This document shows, in pieces, positions 16,271 to 25,558 of a DNA stretch of 32,647 bases. The position numbers and the translations under genes are program-made. The stretch comes from Chloroflexota bacterium. GTDB lineage: Bacteria > Chloroflexota > Dehalococcoidia > Lucifugimonadales > UBA3495. The first letter of the stretch is position 1. Every line of letters starts with the position of its first letter. The notes under the pieces are model-generated. The model was given only the letters and a program-made list of their open reading frames with translations. It had not been told where the DNA came from and did no database searches. The stretch covers positions 1 to 32,647 of the forward strand of contig JAPOQH010000029.1 in assembly GCA_026710825.1 (NCBI GenBank), read 5' to 3'.

Positions 16271-16669
16271 TCACACCGTCGCTGGCATCGGGATGTTCAG
16301 GGTGGCTTCGGGATGGGGCATGGCGTCCTGCGGCAGTGCGGCGGCGGTGGTTTTGATGATGCGGACTGGTTTGTCCGTTTCCAAGTCAATGTCAACGGCC
16401 AGCAGGTAGCCGTCCTCGGGGTTTTCCATTGCCGACAAAGGAGAGATTTCGTCGGATAGAATTGCTTGCAAACGCGCCTTGGTCAGTGGAAGGCATACGA
16501 ACCGTTCCGTATCTTGATCGGCATCGCTCCACCAAGCGAGATAGAGCCGTCCCGCCGAATCTCTCTCCAGAAGAATGCACGCTTCTTCATGTTGGTGGAG
16601 GACGGTGTCATACGAAAACCTGCCCCACGGCAGTTCATCGAGGGGGGTTCCCTTAATTTCTGCAAGCAT
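16271..16669 (-). CDS. Small protein of unknown function, possibly DUF6575-like
   Basis: A 132-residue soluble acidic protein. GTPLDELPWGRFSYD, then RLYLAWWSDAD followed by FVCLPLTKARLQAIL, resembles a family of short bacterial proteins that I recall as DUF6575; this match is by memory and uncertain. The gene starts 16 nt after the 133-residue gene and ends 28 nt before the TIR-like gene, all on one strand, so the three probably form one cassette. Nothing in it suggests an enzyme. It could be a regulator, immunity protein or adaptor for its neighbours. Confidence 0.65.
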   Translation of the reverse strand: MLAEIKGTPLDELPWGRFSYDTVLHQHEEACILLERDSAGRLYLAWWSDADQDTERFVCLPLTKARLQAILSDEISPLSAMENPEDGYLLAVDIDLETDKPVRIIKTTAAALPQDAMPHPEATLNIPMPATV

Positions 16670-16685
16670 GGATTCACCCTAGTCC

Positions 16686-17087
16686 CTACAGTTCCAGCAC
16701 GATTGTTGCTGTGTCACCCGGATTGTATCCTTCCGGGACCCACCACGTATGATGCGAATCGTTATCTCTCGGCGTGTACAGTATCCGCCCTGCGTCAGGG
16801 GTCAGCATCAAGCGTGCGACAATGTTCCCGATACTTCTAAACTGATTGGCGCGGTCGAGGGCGTCGTTGATGTCCGCCAAGACTGATAAGCCCATCGTTT
16901 GGCACGCGGTGGTTATGCCTTGTCTGATTCGAGCTTCCGCCAGCCGTCGGTTTCGGCGATACAACGCTGTGAAATCTGTCCATTGAGGCGGGTCGTTCTT
17001 GACGATGTAGTAATAGATTCCGTTGGCCGGTGATGCCTCTTCTGGTGGGCAGTCCTCCGGAAAATCCGGCGGCCAACGCAGGGTCAT
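16686..17087 (-). CDS. Hypothetical protein, first gene after lepA
   Basis: A 133-residue protein with a proline- and acid-rich start (RWPPDFPEDCPPEE), an aromatic block GIYYYIV, a helical middle with several Arg residues, and a tail with HHTWWVPEGYNPGDTATIVLEL. No family recognised. The ATG at 17087 lies only 7 nt after the lepA stop and uses GAGGGG within the end of lepA as its ribosome site, so it is probably co-transcribed with lepA. It is followed by the 132-residue and TIR-like genes. The arrangement suggests a cassette placed behind a housekeeping gene and using its transcription. Confidence 0.6.
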   Translation of the reverse strand: MTLRWPPDFPEDCPPEEASPANGIYYYIVKNDPPQWTDFTALYRRNRRLAEARIRQGITTACQTMGLSVLADINDALDRANQFRSIGNIVARLMLTPDAGRILYTPRDNDSHHTWWVPEGYNPGDTATIVLEL

Positions 17088-17094
17088 ACGTTAA

Positions 17095-18990
<1,896 letters not shown>

Positions 18991-19112
18991 AATGCCATCC
19001 TTCAACGTACATCATGGTAGCACGGGCACTTTGGCCGCGCCAATGGACTGGGCCTGCCTGGTAGCGTTACGTTTCAGGTGGTCTGATCAGGCGAACGCCG
19101 TCGCCGGTGAGG

Positions 19113-19139
19113 GTGGGGCGAATGATTATTCGCCGCTAC
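19113..19139. repeat. Intergenic palindrome, degenerate GAATR-type core
   Basis: GTGGGGC, core GAATGATTATTC, then GCCGCTAC: a worn copy of the shell family with two shell differences. It lies between lepA and the RND pump, and borders a stretch that looks like a decayed coding remnant. Confidence 0.65.
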
Positions 19140-19260
19140 GACGCTGTAGGTGAACACCAGGGTATCGCCGGATACGGACGCGCCTGCCGATGCGTTACGG
19201 CCGTTCCGAGTACGCCGGCTGGCAGACGGCGCGCGACAACTGGCGGCCACGCCGTTCTTT
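19140..19260 (-). pseudogene. Possible remnant of a surface-protein repeat domain
   Basis: On the minus strand this stretch reads VKNGVAAS, then SAGASVSGDTLVFTYSVVA. The GDTLVFTYSV part resembles the end of Ig-like or cadherin-like repeats found in large secreted proteins of environmental bacteria. It has no start codon of its own, no signal peptide and no neighbouring repeats, and it runs into the palindrome at 19113-19139 immediately after TYSVV. I take it as a small relic, perhaps interrupted by the palindrome. The rest of the 18991-19415 gap shows nothing recognisable. Confidence 0.25.
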
Positions 19261-19415
19261 ACTAAATCTTCACATGGGCTGGGTAGGATTTGCCCCGGCG
19301 GGACGCGCATAAAACGTTGCGACACGTTGTATGCTGTTGCCGCGGCCCAAAACTTCCCCGAGCCGCGATAAGGGATCAGATTCTGTGGGCGGATGGTGCC
19401 CAGAGGGAGCACGAG

Positions 19416-22400
19416 ATGATCATTCTGACGAGGCTGGCGCTCCGCAACCGCGTTGTGACCATCATGGCGCTGGTATTGATACTGGTCGGAGGGGTGTATG
19501 CCTACCAACAGTTGCAGCAGGAGCTTTTCCCTGAAATCAGCCTCGGGGTAATAAACATCTCAACCTCGTTCCAACAGGGCGCGCCGTACCAGGTATCCCA
19601 GGAGGTGACCAAGCCGATTGAGGACGTGATCATCGGGATGGAGGGCCTCAAAGAGGTTACTTCCACATCGCGGGGCAATCGCTCGACGGTACGGGCCAGC
19701 TTCGAGACCAACGCGGACCTGGAGGAGGCGGAGGCGGAGATAGTCAGTCGGGTCGCGGCCCTGCGACTGCCCGACGCAGCCGGCGACCCGCGGGTATTTG
19801 CGCTGTCGCCGAACCAGCGGCCGGTGATGGAAATGAGCATATCGGGGCAGCGGGACATCCCCGAGCTGCTGCGGATCGTGGAGCGTCAGATCGTTCCTCC
19901 GCTGCAGGCGATTCCCGGCGTGTTCGAGGTGGACATCGAGGGCGGCGTATCTGAGCAGGTTTTCGTCACGGTCGATCCGGCGCTTCTGAAGACCTACGGG
20001 CTGACGATCCAGAACGTTATCGGGGCGTTGCAGAGCAACTCGGTGGATCTGACCGCGGGCAGCGTGTCGTCGCAGGACGGCACCGTGACGGTGCGGGCAT
20101 TCCACGGGTACACCAACCTGGAAACGATCCGGAACCTGCCGGTGGGGTTTGCCAGATCGGAGGCAGCGCAGGGAGTGAACCGCGCGTCGGACGCCAATGC
20201 GACACCCATCAGGATGGGAGACGTGGCCGACGTGCGCGTGGCGACGCCGGAAGCCAGGACCGTTTCCCGCACCAATGGGCAACCGAGCGTCAGCCTGAAC
20301 GTGCTGAAAACGCCGGACGGCAACACCATCGACATCACCCACGAGATAGATGAGCTGCTGGTGGAGTTGGAGGACGCCCTGCCGCCGGACCTGGATATTG
20401 CGGTGGTCGACAGCCAGGCGCCGCGCCTGGAGGAGGAACTGAGCAAGGTAATCAGCCAGGGCGTCCAGGGGTTCGTGTTCGCAGTGATAGCCGTCTTCGT
20501 GTTCCTGATGCAGATCCGCCCGGCGGTGTTGTCGGGCACGATCAATACGCTTCGGCCCACCGCCATCATCGCCACGTCGATTCCCCTGAGCGTGATGGTG
20601 ACCTTCCTGGTCATGGCCGCGTTCGACTGGAACATGAACTTCATGAGCCTGGCCGGCCTGGCGATCGCGGTAGGGCGCATCGTGGACGACAGCATCGTGG
20701 TGCTGGAGAACATCTACCGGCACATCCAGAACGGGAGCGCGCGGTCGGTCGCCGTGATCGAAGCCACCCAGGAGGTTGGCCCGGCCATCGTTGCGTCCAC
20801 GCTGACGACGGTAGCGGTGTTCATTCCGTTGGGGTTCCTGCCGGGCGTGGTTGGGCAGTTCTTCCTGCCGTTTGCGCAGACCGTATGCGTTTCGCTGGTG
20901 GCGTCGACGCTGGTGGCGCTGACGGCCGTTCCGGTGCTGGCGTCGTGGTTCCTGAGGCAGGGCGATCTGACGGTCGATCCGGAAACGGAACAGGAGGACA
21001 CGATACTGCAGCGGGTGTACACGCCGGTGCTGCGGCTGGCGCTGCGGTTCCGATTGCCAACGGCGATCCTGAGCGTGGCGGTGGTGCTGGCCAGTTTGAT
21101 GTTGATCCGATTGCTGCCCATCGAGTTGTTTTCACAGGGGCGCACCGAAGGAGTCCGCATCGACCTGACCCTGAGCAGCAATCCATCCACAGGGCAGCTG
21201 TTCCAGGAGGTACGGCTGGTCGAACAAACGCTGGACGACTTCGTGGCCAACGGTACTGTTGAGAGCTACCAGGTCACGCTGGGATCCGGCAGCCGGAACT
21301 TCGGACCCGGCAGCACGGACGCGTCTTTTGACCGGGCCGGATTCACCGTGGTGCTGCCGGAGGGCGCACCATCGGACGTGGACGAGCAGATACGAAATGC
21401 GCTGCCCGAGAGCCCGGGAGTGACGTCGCGGGTGTTCGCAGACTCCGGCGGCCCGGGACGCGGCGGCGGAGTGCGGCTCACGCTGACCGGGGCGAACTAC
21501 GAGGACGTTCGGACGGCCGCAGGCATCCTGGAGACGGCGATTGAGAGCGACCCGGGCGTGCGCAACGCGAGCACCAACATCGTGGACGGGGCGGAGGAAT
21601 TTACAATCACGATTGACCCGGATGAAGCCGGCCGCTACGGGTTGTCGTCGAACAACGTGGCCGGGCAGATTCGCACCTGGCTGCAGGGGAGCGAGGTCAC
21701 AGACATAAACCTGGGCGACGAGACGCTGGACATCGTGGTGCGCGGGGACCCTGAAGCGGTGGACGATCCCGAGGATATACCGCTGTTGCCGATCTCCAGC
21801 AACGCCGGAGCCATTGCGCTGGGGACGATATCGGGTTCCGGCTACACCGTGGGGCCCAGCGTGGTGACCCACTACGACGGCAACCGCTCCGCCACCGTGT
21901 CCGGCAGCCTGTCCGGGCGCGACGCCGGCGCCATCGGCGAGCGCGTGGATGCCATCGTCGCCTCCACGCCCCTGCCGCCGGGGGTGAGCGTGCGGTCCGG
22001 CGGAACCTTCAGCGACATACGGGAGGAATTCAACAACGTCTATGTGGCCATGGCCATCGGACTTTCCCTGGTGTACCTGGTGATGGTGGCAACGCTGGGC
22101 TCGCTGAAAATTCCGGTCATAATCGTGCTGAGCATGCCTCTGGCGGTGGTGGGCGCGTTGATCGCGCTGGTGATCACGGACCGTTCACTGAGCCTGCCGG
22201 CGCTGATGGGGTTCCTGCTGCTGGTGGGCATCGTGGTGACCAATGCCATCGTGCTGCTCACCTTCGTGCAGCAGTTGAGACAGAGAGGGGCGGCGCCATA
22301 CGAGGCGGTGATGTCAGCCAGCCGCATCCGCCTGCGTCCCATCCTGATGACGGCCTTCACCACCATCCTGGCGCTGATCCCGTTGTCGTTGAGCGAGTCC

Positions 22401-22622
22401 GCAGGGCTGGTGGGCGCGGAGCTGGCCACGGTGGTGATTGGGGGGTTGCTCAGTTCAACGTTCCTGACGCTGGTGGCGGTGCCGGTGGTGTACCTGCTGT
22501 TCGAGGAATCGATCCCCAACCTGTACCACCGGGTGCGGGGGCTGGTGTGGCGACGGGGCGAGGGATCGCCAACTGGCGGCGGAGACGCGCCACTGGAACC
22601 GGAAGCAGCCTCTTCCGACTGA
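19416..22622 (+). CDS. RND efflux transporter, AcrB/SwrC family
   Basis: A 1068-residue resistance-nodulation-division pump driven by proton influx. The N-terminal helix (about 12-30) is followed by porter domain 1 and a block of helices with GRIVDDSIVVLENIYRH, which carries the two proton-relay aspartates of TM4. The second half repeats the plan, with helices from about residue 870 to 1040. The ATG at 19416 is preceded by GGGAGC; the frame continues upstream without family character. No membrane-fusion protein or outer-membrane channel is encoded nearby, as with SwrC-type pumps of single-membrane bacteria. The substrate is unknown; lipids or hydrophobic compounds are plausible. A palindromic repeat follows the stop. 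Confidence 0.94.
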   Translation: MIILTRLALRNRVVTIMALVLILVGGVYAYQQLQQELFPEISLGVINISTSFQQGAPYQVSQEVTKPIEDVIIGMEGLKEVTSTSRGNRSTVRASFETNADLEEAEAEIVSRVAALRLPDAAGDPRVFALSPNQRPVMEMSISGQRDIPELLRIVERQIVPPLQAIPGVFEVDIEGGVSEQVFVTVDPALLKTYGLTIQNVIGALQSNSVDLTAGSVSSQDGTVTVRAFHGYTNLETIRNLPVGFARSEAAQGVNRASDANATPIRMGDVADVRVATPEARTVSRTNGQPSVSLNVLKTPDGNTIDITHEIDELLVELEDALPPDLDIAVVDSQAPRLEEELSKVISQGVQGFVFAVIAVFVFLMQIRPAVLSGTINTLRPTAIIATSIPLSVMVTFLVMAAFDWNMNFMSLAGLAIAVGRIVDDSIVVLENIYRHIQNGSARSVAVIEATQEVGPAIVASTLTTVAVFIPLGFLPGVVGQFFLPFAQTVCVSLVASTLVALTAVPVLASWFLRQGDLTVDPETEQEDTILQRVYTPVLRLALRFRLPTAILSVAVVLASLMLIRLLPIELFSQGRTEGVRIDLTLSSNPSTGQLFQEVRLVEQTLDDFVANGTVESYQVTLGSGSRNFGPGSTDASFDRAGFTVVLPEGAPSDVDEQIRNALPESPGVTSRVFADSGGPGRGGGVRLTLTGANYEDVRTAAGILETAIESDPGVRNASTNIVDGAEEFTITIDPDEAGRYGLSSNNVAGQIRTWLQGSEVTDINLGDETLDIVVRGDPEAVDDPEDIPLLPISSNAGAIALGTISGSGYTVGPSVVTHYDGNRSATVSGSLSGRDAGAIGERVDAIVASTPLPPGVSVRSGGTFSDIREEFNNVYVAMAIGLSLVYLVMVATLGSLKIPVIIVLSMPLAVVGALIALVITDRSLSLPALMGFLLLVGIVVTNAIVLLTFVQQLRQRGAAPYEAVMSASRIRLRPILMTAFTTILALIPLSLSESAGLVGAELATVVIGGLLSSTFLTLVAVPVVYLLFEESIPNLYHRVRGLVWRRGEGSPTGGGDAPLEPEAASSD

Positions 22623-22645
22623 GCGATACGGGCATATCTTCATCG

Positions 22646-22674
22646 GTAGGGGCGGGTTTCAAACCCGCCCCTAC
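22646..22674. repeat. Intergenic palindrome, GGGTTT-type core
   Basis: A perfect 29-nt palindrome with GTAGGGGC and GCCCCTAC around core GGGTTTCAAACCC, starting 23 nt after the RND stop. It has the same core class as the element at 6728. Confidence 0.9.
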
Positions 22675-22715
22675 ATGCAATGGGGCGACTCCCCTAATGG
22701 CGCAGAAAACCCCTC

Positions 22716-22724
22716 TGCTATAGT
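22716..22724 (+). promoter_or_regulatory. Extended -10 promoter of the ATPase/Toprim-like pair
   Basis: TGC directly precedes TATAGT (22719-22724), giving a start near 22731, about 37 nt before the GTG start of the ATPase. No clear -35 is visible. Confidence 0.4.
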
Positions 22725-22767
22725 GACCTTACTTGCGTCCTGCGCGCGCACCGTTTGCGGGGTCATC

Positions 22768-23982
22768 GTGCTTACATCCCTCCGCCTGATCAACTTCAAG
22801 AACTTCGCCGACGAGACTCTGAAGCTTGGCCCCTTCACGGTGATAGTTGGTGCCAACGCCAGCGGCAAGAGCAACATTCGGGACGCTTTTCGGTTTGTGC
22901 ACGGCATCGGACGGGGGTATGCGCTGCCGGAGATTTTTGGCGGCAAGGTGGGCGCTGGGGGCCAGATGGAATGGGAGCCGATTCGCGGCGCACCGAATGA
23001 GATATTACGACAGGAAGGGCGTAAGGACGTACGACAGGGAAAATTCACCGCCAGCATAGGGATGAACTCGGGTGGAGAGACAGTGTCCTACACCGTGGAC
23101 GTTGGGTTTACTTCTGACGCGCCAAGCGGATTCAGATTGTTGGACGAGCGGACTATGCTCGGCATAAAACCAGTTTTAGGGGATCGGGCCTTCACTTCGA
23201 ACCAGTATCTCCGTTTTATGCTTGAAGCCCGCCCCTCATTAGCTCTGCCCCTGCCAGATAATTCACAAGATGAGGATTTGAGATTACGTATATGCTCAAT
23301 GATCGCAAGTATGCATTTTCTCGACCTGTCGCCGGCACAAATGCGCGAGCCCTCCATCCCCGGCGCTGCCACCCTGGGCGACTACGGCCAGAACCTTCCC
23401 TCCGTGCTGGAGTCCATCTGCGCAGATGCCGACCGCAAGTACGTCCTTGCGTCGTGGCTGCAAGAGCTTACGCCCATGGATGTGCAAGATTTCGAGTTTC
23501 CCAGGGACCCGAGTGGGCGGGTGCATCTCAGAATTGTAGAGCACAACGGGCGGCAGGTGTCCGCTTATAGCGCGTCGGACGGGACGCTGAAGTTCCTGGC
23601 GCTGCTGGCGTTGCTGCTCAACGAAGACCCGAGCGGCACCTACTTCTTCGAGGATATTGACGCAGGCATTCATCCCAACCGTCTCTGGCTGCTGCTGGAA
23701 CTGATCGAAAAGCAGACCGCCAAGGGAAACATCCAAGTCATCGCCACCACCCACTCGCCCGCATTGTTGGGCTGGATGAATGACACGACCTTCGAGCACA
23801 CTTCAATCGTGTACCGCGACGAGGATTCCGCTGACGGCATCATTCGTCCCGTGTCCGAACTGCCCAACATAAGGGAACTGCGCTCATCTCAGGGATTAGG
23901 TCGACTGCTGACGTCGGGCTGGATGGAAGATGCGCTGGCTTTGACCCAAATGGTTGACGGAGGAAGGGAGGCTGAAGCGTGA
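22768..23982 (+). CDS. AAA/OLD-like ATPase without nuclease domain
   Basis: A 404-residue P-loop ATPase of the RecF/SMC-like AAA group. It opens with LTSLRLINFKNFAD, typical of these proteins. Walker A is GANASGKSN (28-36), SDGTLKFLALLALLLN is the ABC-type signature, YFFEDIDAGIHPNRL is Walker B, and TTHSPALL carries the switch histidine. Relatives pair with an effector nuclease in OLD, PARIS, Septu and similar phage-defence systems. Here there is no fused Toprim domain; a Toprim-like protein is encoded next, overlapping by 4 nt. I chose GTG at 22768 because family similarity starts there; the ribosome site is weak. It uses FEDIDAG where many relatives have EEPE. Confidence 0.85.
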   Translation: MLTSLRLINFKNFADETLKLGPFTVIVGANASGKSNIRDAFRFVHGIGRGYALPEIFGGKVGAGGQMEWEPIRGAPNEILRQEGRKDVRQGKFTASIGMNSGGETVSYTVDVGFTSDAPSGFRLLDERTMLGIKPVLGDRAFTSNQYLRFMLEARPSLALPLPDNSQDEDLRLRICSMIASMHFLDLSPAQMREPSIPGAATLGDYGQNLPSVLESICADADRKYVLASWLQELTPMDVQDFEFPRDPSGRVHLRIVEHNGRQVSAYSASDGTLKFLALLALLLNEDPSGTYFFEDIDAGIHPNRLWLLLELIEKQTAKGNIQVIATTHSPALLGWMNDTTFEHTSIVYRDEDSADGIIRPVSELPNIRELRSSQGLGRLLTSGWMEDALALTQMVDGGREAEA

Positions 23983-24545
23983 AGGCGCTCATAATCCCTG
24001 AGGACTTTCGAAAAGATCAGCATATACTCACACCAATCTTCACTCGATTATTGCGCAATATTGGCGACACTTCACCCAGAGTCAGAATTTGTCGTGATCC
24101 TTTGCTGGGCGGCGTCGGGGAAGCCCTCAAGTTGGAGCGCATTTCGGAGATCCTGGAAGCTAACGCGGGAATGTATGACCTGTTCATCCTTTGCGTTGAC
24201 CGGGATGGCATGATCGGCCGGCGGCAGAGGCTTGACGATATCGAGCGCGAATTTGGCTCCGCCTTTCTGGCGGAAAATGCCTGGGAGGAGTTGGAGACGT
24301 GGGTGCTGGCCGGGTTGGCTCTGCCATCGGGATGGCGTTGGCAGGAAGTACGGGCCGAGATTCACGTCAAGGAGCGGTACTTTGAGCCGCTGGCCGCGCA
24401 ACGGAACTTGTCCAACGCGCCCGGCGGGGGGCGCAAACAATTGGGTGAGGAAGCCTCGCGAAACATATCGGCCATCCGGCAGAAATGCCCCGAGGATTTC
24501 GATGCGTTGGCATTGAGGATTGAATCCGCAGCCAGCTTCGCCTGA
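23979..24545 (+). CDS. Toprim-like (DUF4276-like) partner of the ATPase
   Basis: A 188-residue protein whose GTG start overlaps the ATPase stop (GTGA), a sign of translational coupling. KALIIPEDFRKDQ supplies an acidic residue after the first strand, and LFILCVDRDG gives the DxD pattern; with CRDPLLGGVG between them this resembles the acidic core of Toprim folds and of DUF4276-type proteins found beside AAA ATPases. AENAWEELETWVLAG is a conserved helical segment. It is probably the effector or nuclease of a two-gene system, with the ATPase as sensor or regulator. This is inference from pairing and motifs; the family is not named with certainty. Confidence 0.72.
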   Translation: MKALIIPEDFRKDQHILTPIFTRLLRNIGDTSPRVRICRDPLLGGVGEALKLERISEILEANAGMYDLFILCVDRDGMIGRRQRLDDIEREFGSAFLAENAWEELETWVLAGLALPSGWRWQEVRAEIHVKERYFEPLAAQRNLSNAPGGGRKQLGEEASRNISAIRQKCPEDFDALALRIESAASFA

Positions 24546-24565
24546 ATCCCGTCGCTGGGATTTGG

Positions 24566-24574
24566 TGTTACAAT
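24566..24574 (+). promoter_or_regulatory. Extended -10 promoter for aprB
   Basis: TGT followed by TACAAT (24569-24574), predicted start near 24581 and a leader of about 50 nt ending in GAGGAGC before the GTG start of aprB. It has the same form as the element at 3993. Confidence 0.45.
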
Positions 24575-24632
24575 GCTCGGCAGACTTTTTTGCCGCCGGG
24601 CGTATCCAACCGTCCACCCAGAGGAGCTATTC

Positions 24633-25070
24633 GTGCCTACCTACGTCGATCCCTCCGCCTGCAACGCCTGCGCCGGCGTCCACGGCGGCCCGCAGTGCGT
24701 TTACATCTGTCCCAACGACCTGATGGTCCTGGACGAAATTGTCAACAAGGGCAGCAACCAGGAACCCGATATGTGTTCGGAATGTTACGCCTGCGTCAAA
24801 CTGTGTCCTGAGAATGCTGTTCATGTCCGCGGTTACGCGGACTTTGTTCCGTTAGGGGCCGAAGTGCAACCGCACTACGAGGGCCAGGATATCGTCTGGA
24901 ACGTGACGTTCCGCGACGGACGCACCGAGCATTTCCGCTTTGCCTCCCGCTCGACACCGTGGGGCAGCATCGATCCATACGCCGGCATCGACCCTGCCGA
25001 CCGCGACGCGCTGCGCGCGACGGCGCTCTTCGGCGAACCCGAATACCTCATGCTGCCCGAGTCGGCATAG
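24633..25070 (+). CDS. aprB: Adenylylsulfate reductase beta subunit (ferredoxin-like)
   Basis: The electron-transfer subunit of APS reductase, which interconverts APS with sulfite plus AMP. Eight cysteines bind two [4Fe-4S] clusters: Cys10, 13, 22 and 26, then Cys48, 51, 54 and 58. The lines PTYVDPSAC, VYICPNDLM, EPDMCSECYACVKLCP, VRGYADFVPLG and STPWGSI are those of AprB rather than a generic ferredoxin. The protein has 145 residues from the GTG at 24633, preceded by GAGGAGC. aprA follows after a 488-nt gap, larger than usual for this pair. Direction of catalysis (sulfate reduction or sulfite oxidation) cannot be read from the sequence. Confidence 0.92.
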   Translation: MPTYVDPSACNACAGVHGGPQCVYICPNDLMVLDEIVNKGSNQEPDMCSECYACVKLCPENAVHVRGYADFVPLGAEVQPHYEGQDIVWNVTFRDGRTEHFRFASRSTPWGSIDPYAGIDPADRDALRATALFGEPEYLMLPESA

Positions 25071-25558
25071 CGAGATGGCTGCCATCGGCGCTCTCGACCT
25101 CCGCCGCGAGGAGTTCCCACGCTCACTGGCGTTTGTGAACGCCGAACTCGTGCGTGGCAACCTCGGCGATGCCATCGATCGACTGGCCAGCGGTGAGCCT
25201 GCTGGTTGTCAAATGCGGTGTGAACTCGGGGGATCATTCCAGTTTAACGGCCAGTATTCGCTGGCCGTTGCTTTTGGCCGACAGCCAGGGAGCAACCTTG
25301 CGGGGAGCAATATACCGAGCATGGCCAAGATCTCGCGCTTCTCTGCGGGTGACTGGCATGGAATTGCCCGGGCTCGGCAGACCACCAAATATAAACCACG
25401 CCCGGGGAGTACACCCGCACCGACCCCTGGGTTGACCTCCGCGTTCCAGTCAGCCGCAACAATCCCCTGCGAGACCTGACCGGCCCACGCCCAATCCAAC
25501 GAATTGCCGCGCACCACTTTCGGGCGCCGGCAAGAGAAATCCAAGGAGTATCCTCAAA
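25071..25558. other. Gap between aprB and aprA, with a doubtful small frame
   Basis: A frame from ATG 25075 to 25479 (134 codons) begins 4 nt after aprB. Its first 40 codons look coding (MAAIGALDLRREEF, then DAIDRLASG), with GC-rich third positions, but the rest is irregular and spans a terminator hairpin at 25246. It may be a decayed gene. I do not recognise it and give it low weight. TATAAA at 25390-25395 is a possible -10 for aprA, without a well-spaced -35. Confidence 0.3.
25246..25275 (+). terminator. Terminator or attenuator between aprB and aprA
   Basis: AACGGCCAG (25246-25254) pairs perfectly with CTGGCCGTT (25261-25269) around the loop TATTCG, followed by GCTTTT. The 9-bp stem with a T-rich tail is the form of a rho-independent terminator. 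It would separate aprB from aprA or reduce read-through to aprA. Confidence 0.6.

Noticed and set aside
15361..17087. Complete CBASS or Pycsar operon
   Set aside because: There is a TIR-like effector but no cyclic-nucleotide synthase or cyclase in the window, so only an effector-like protein can be claimed.
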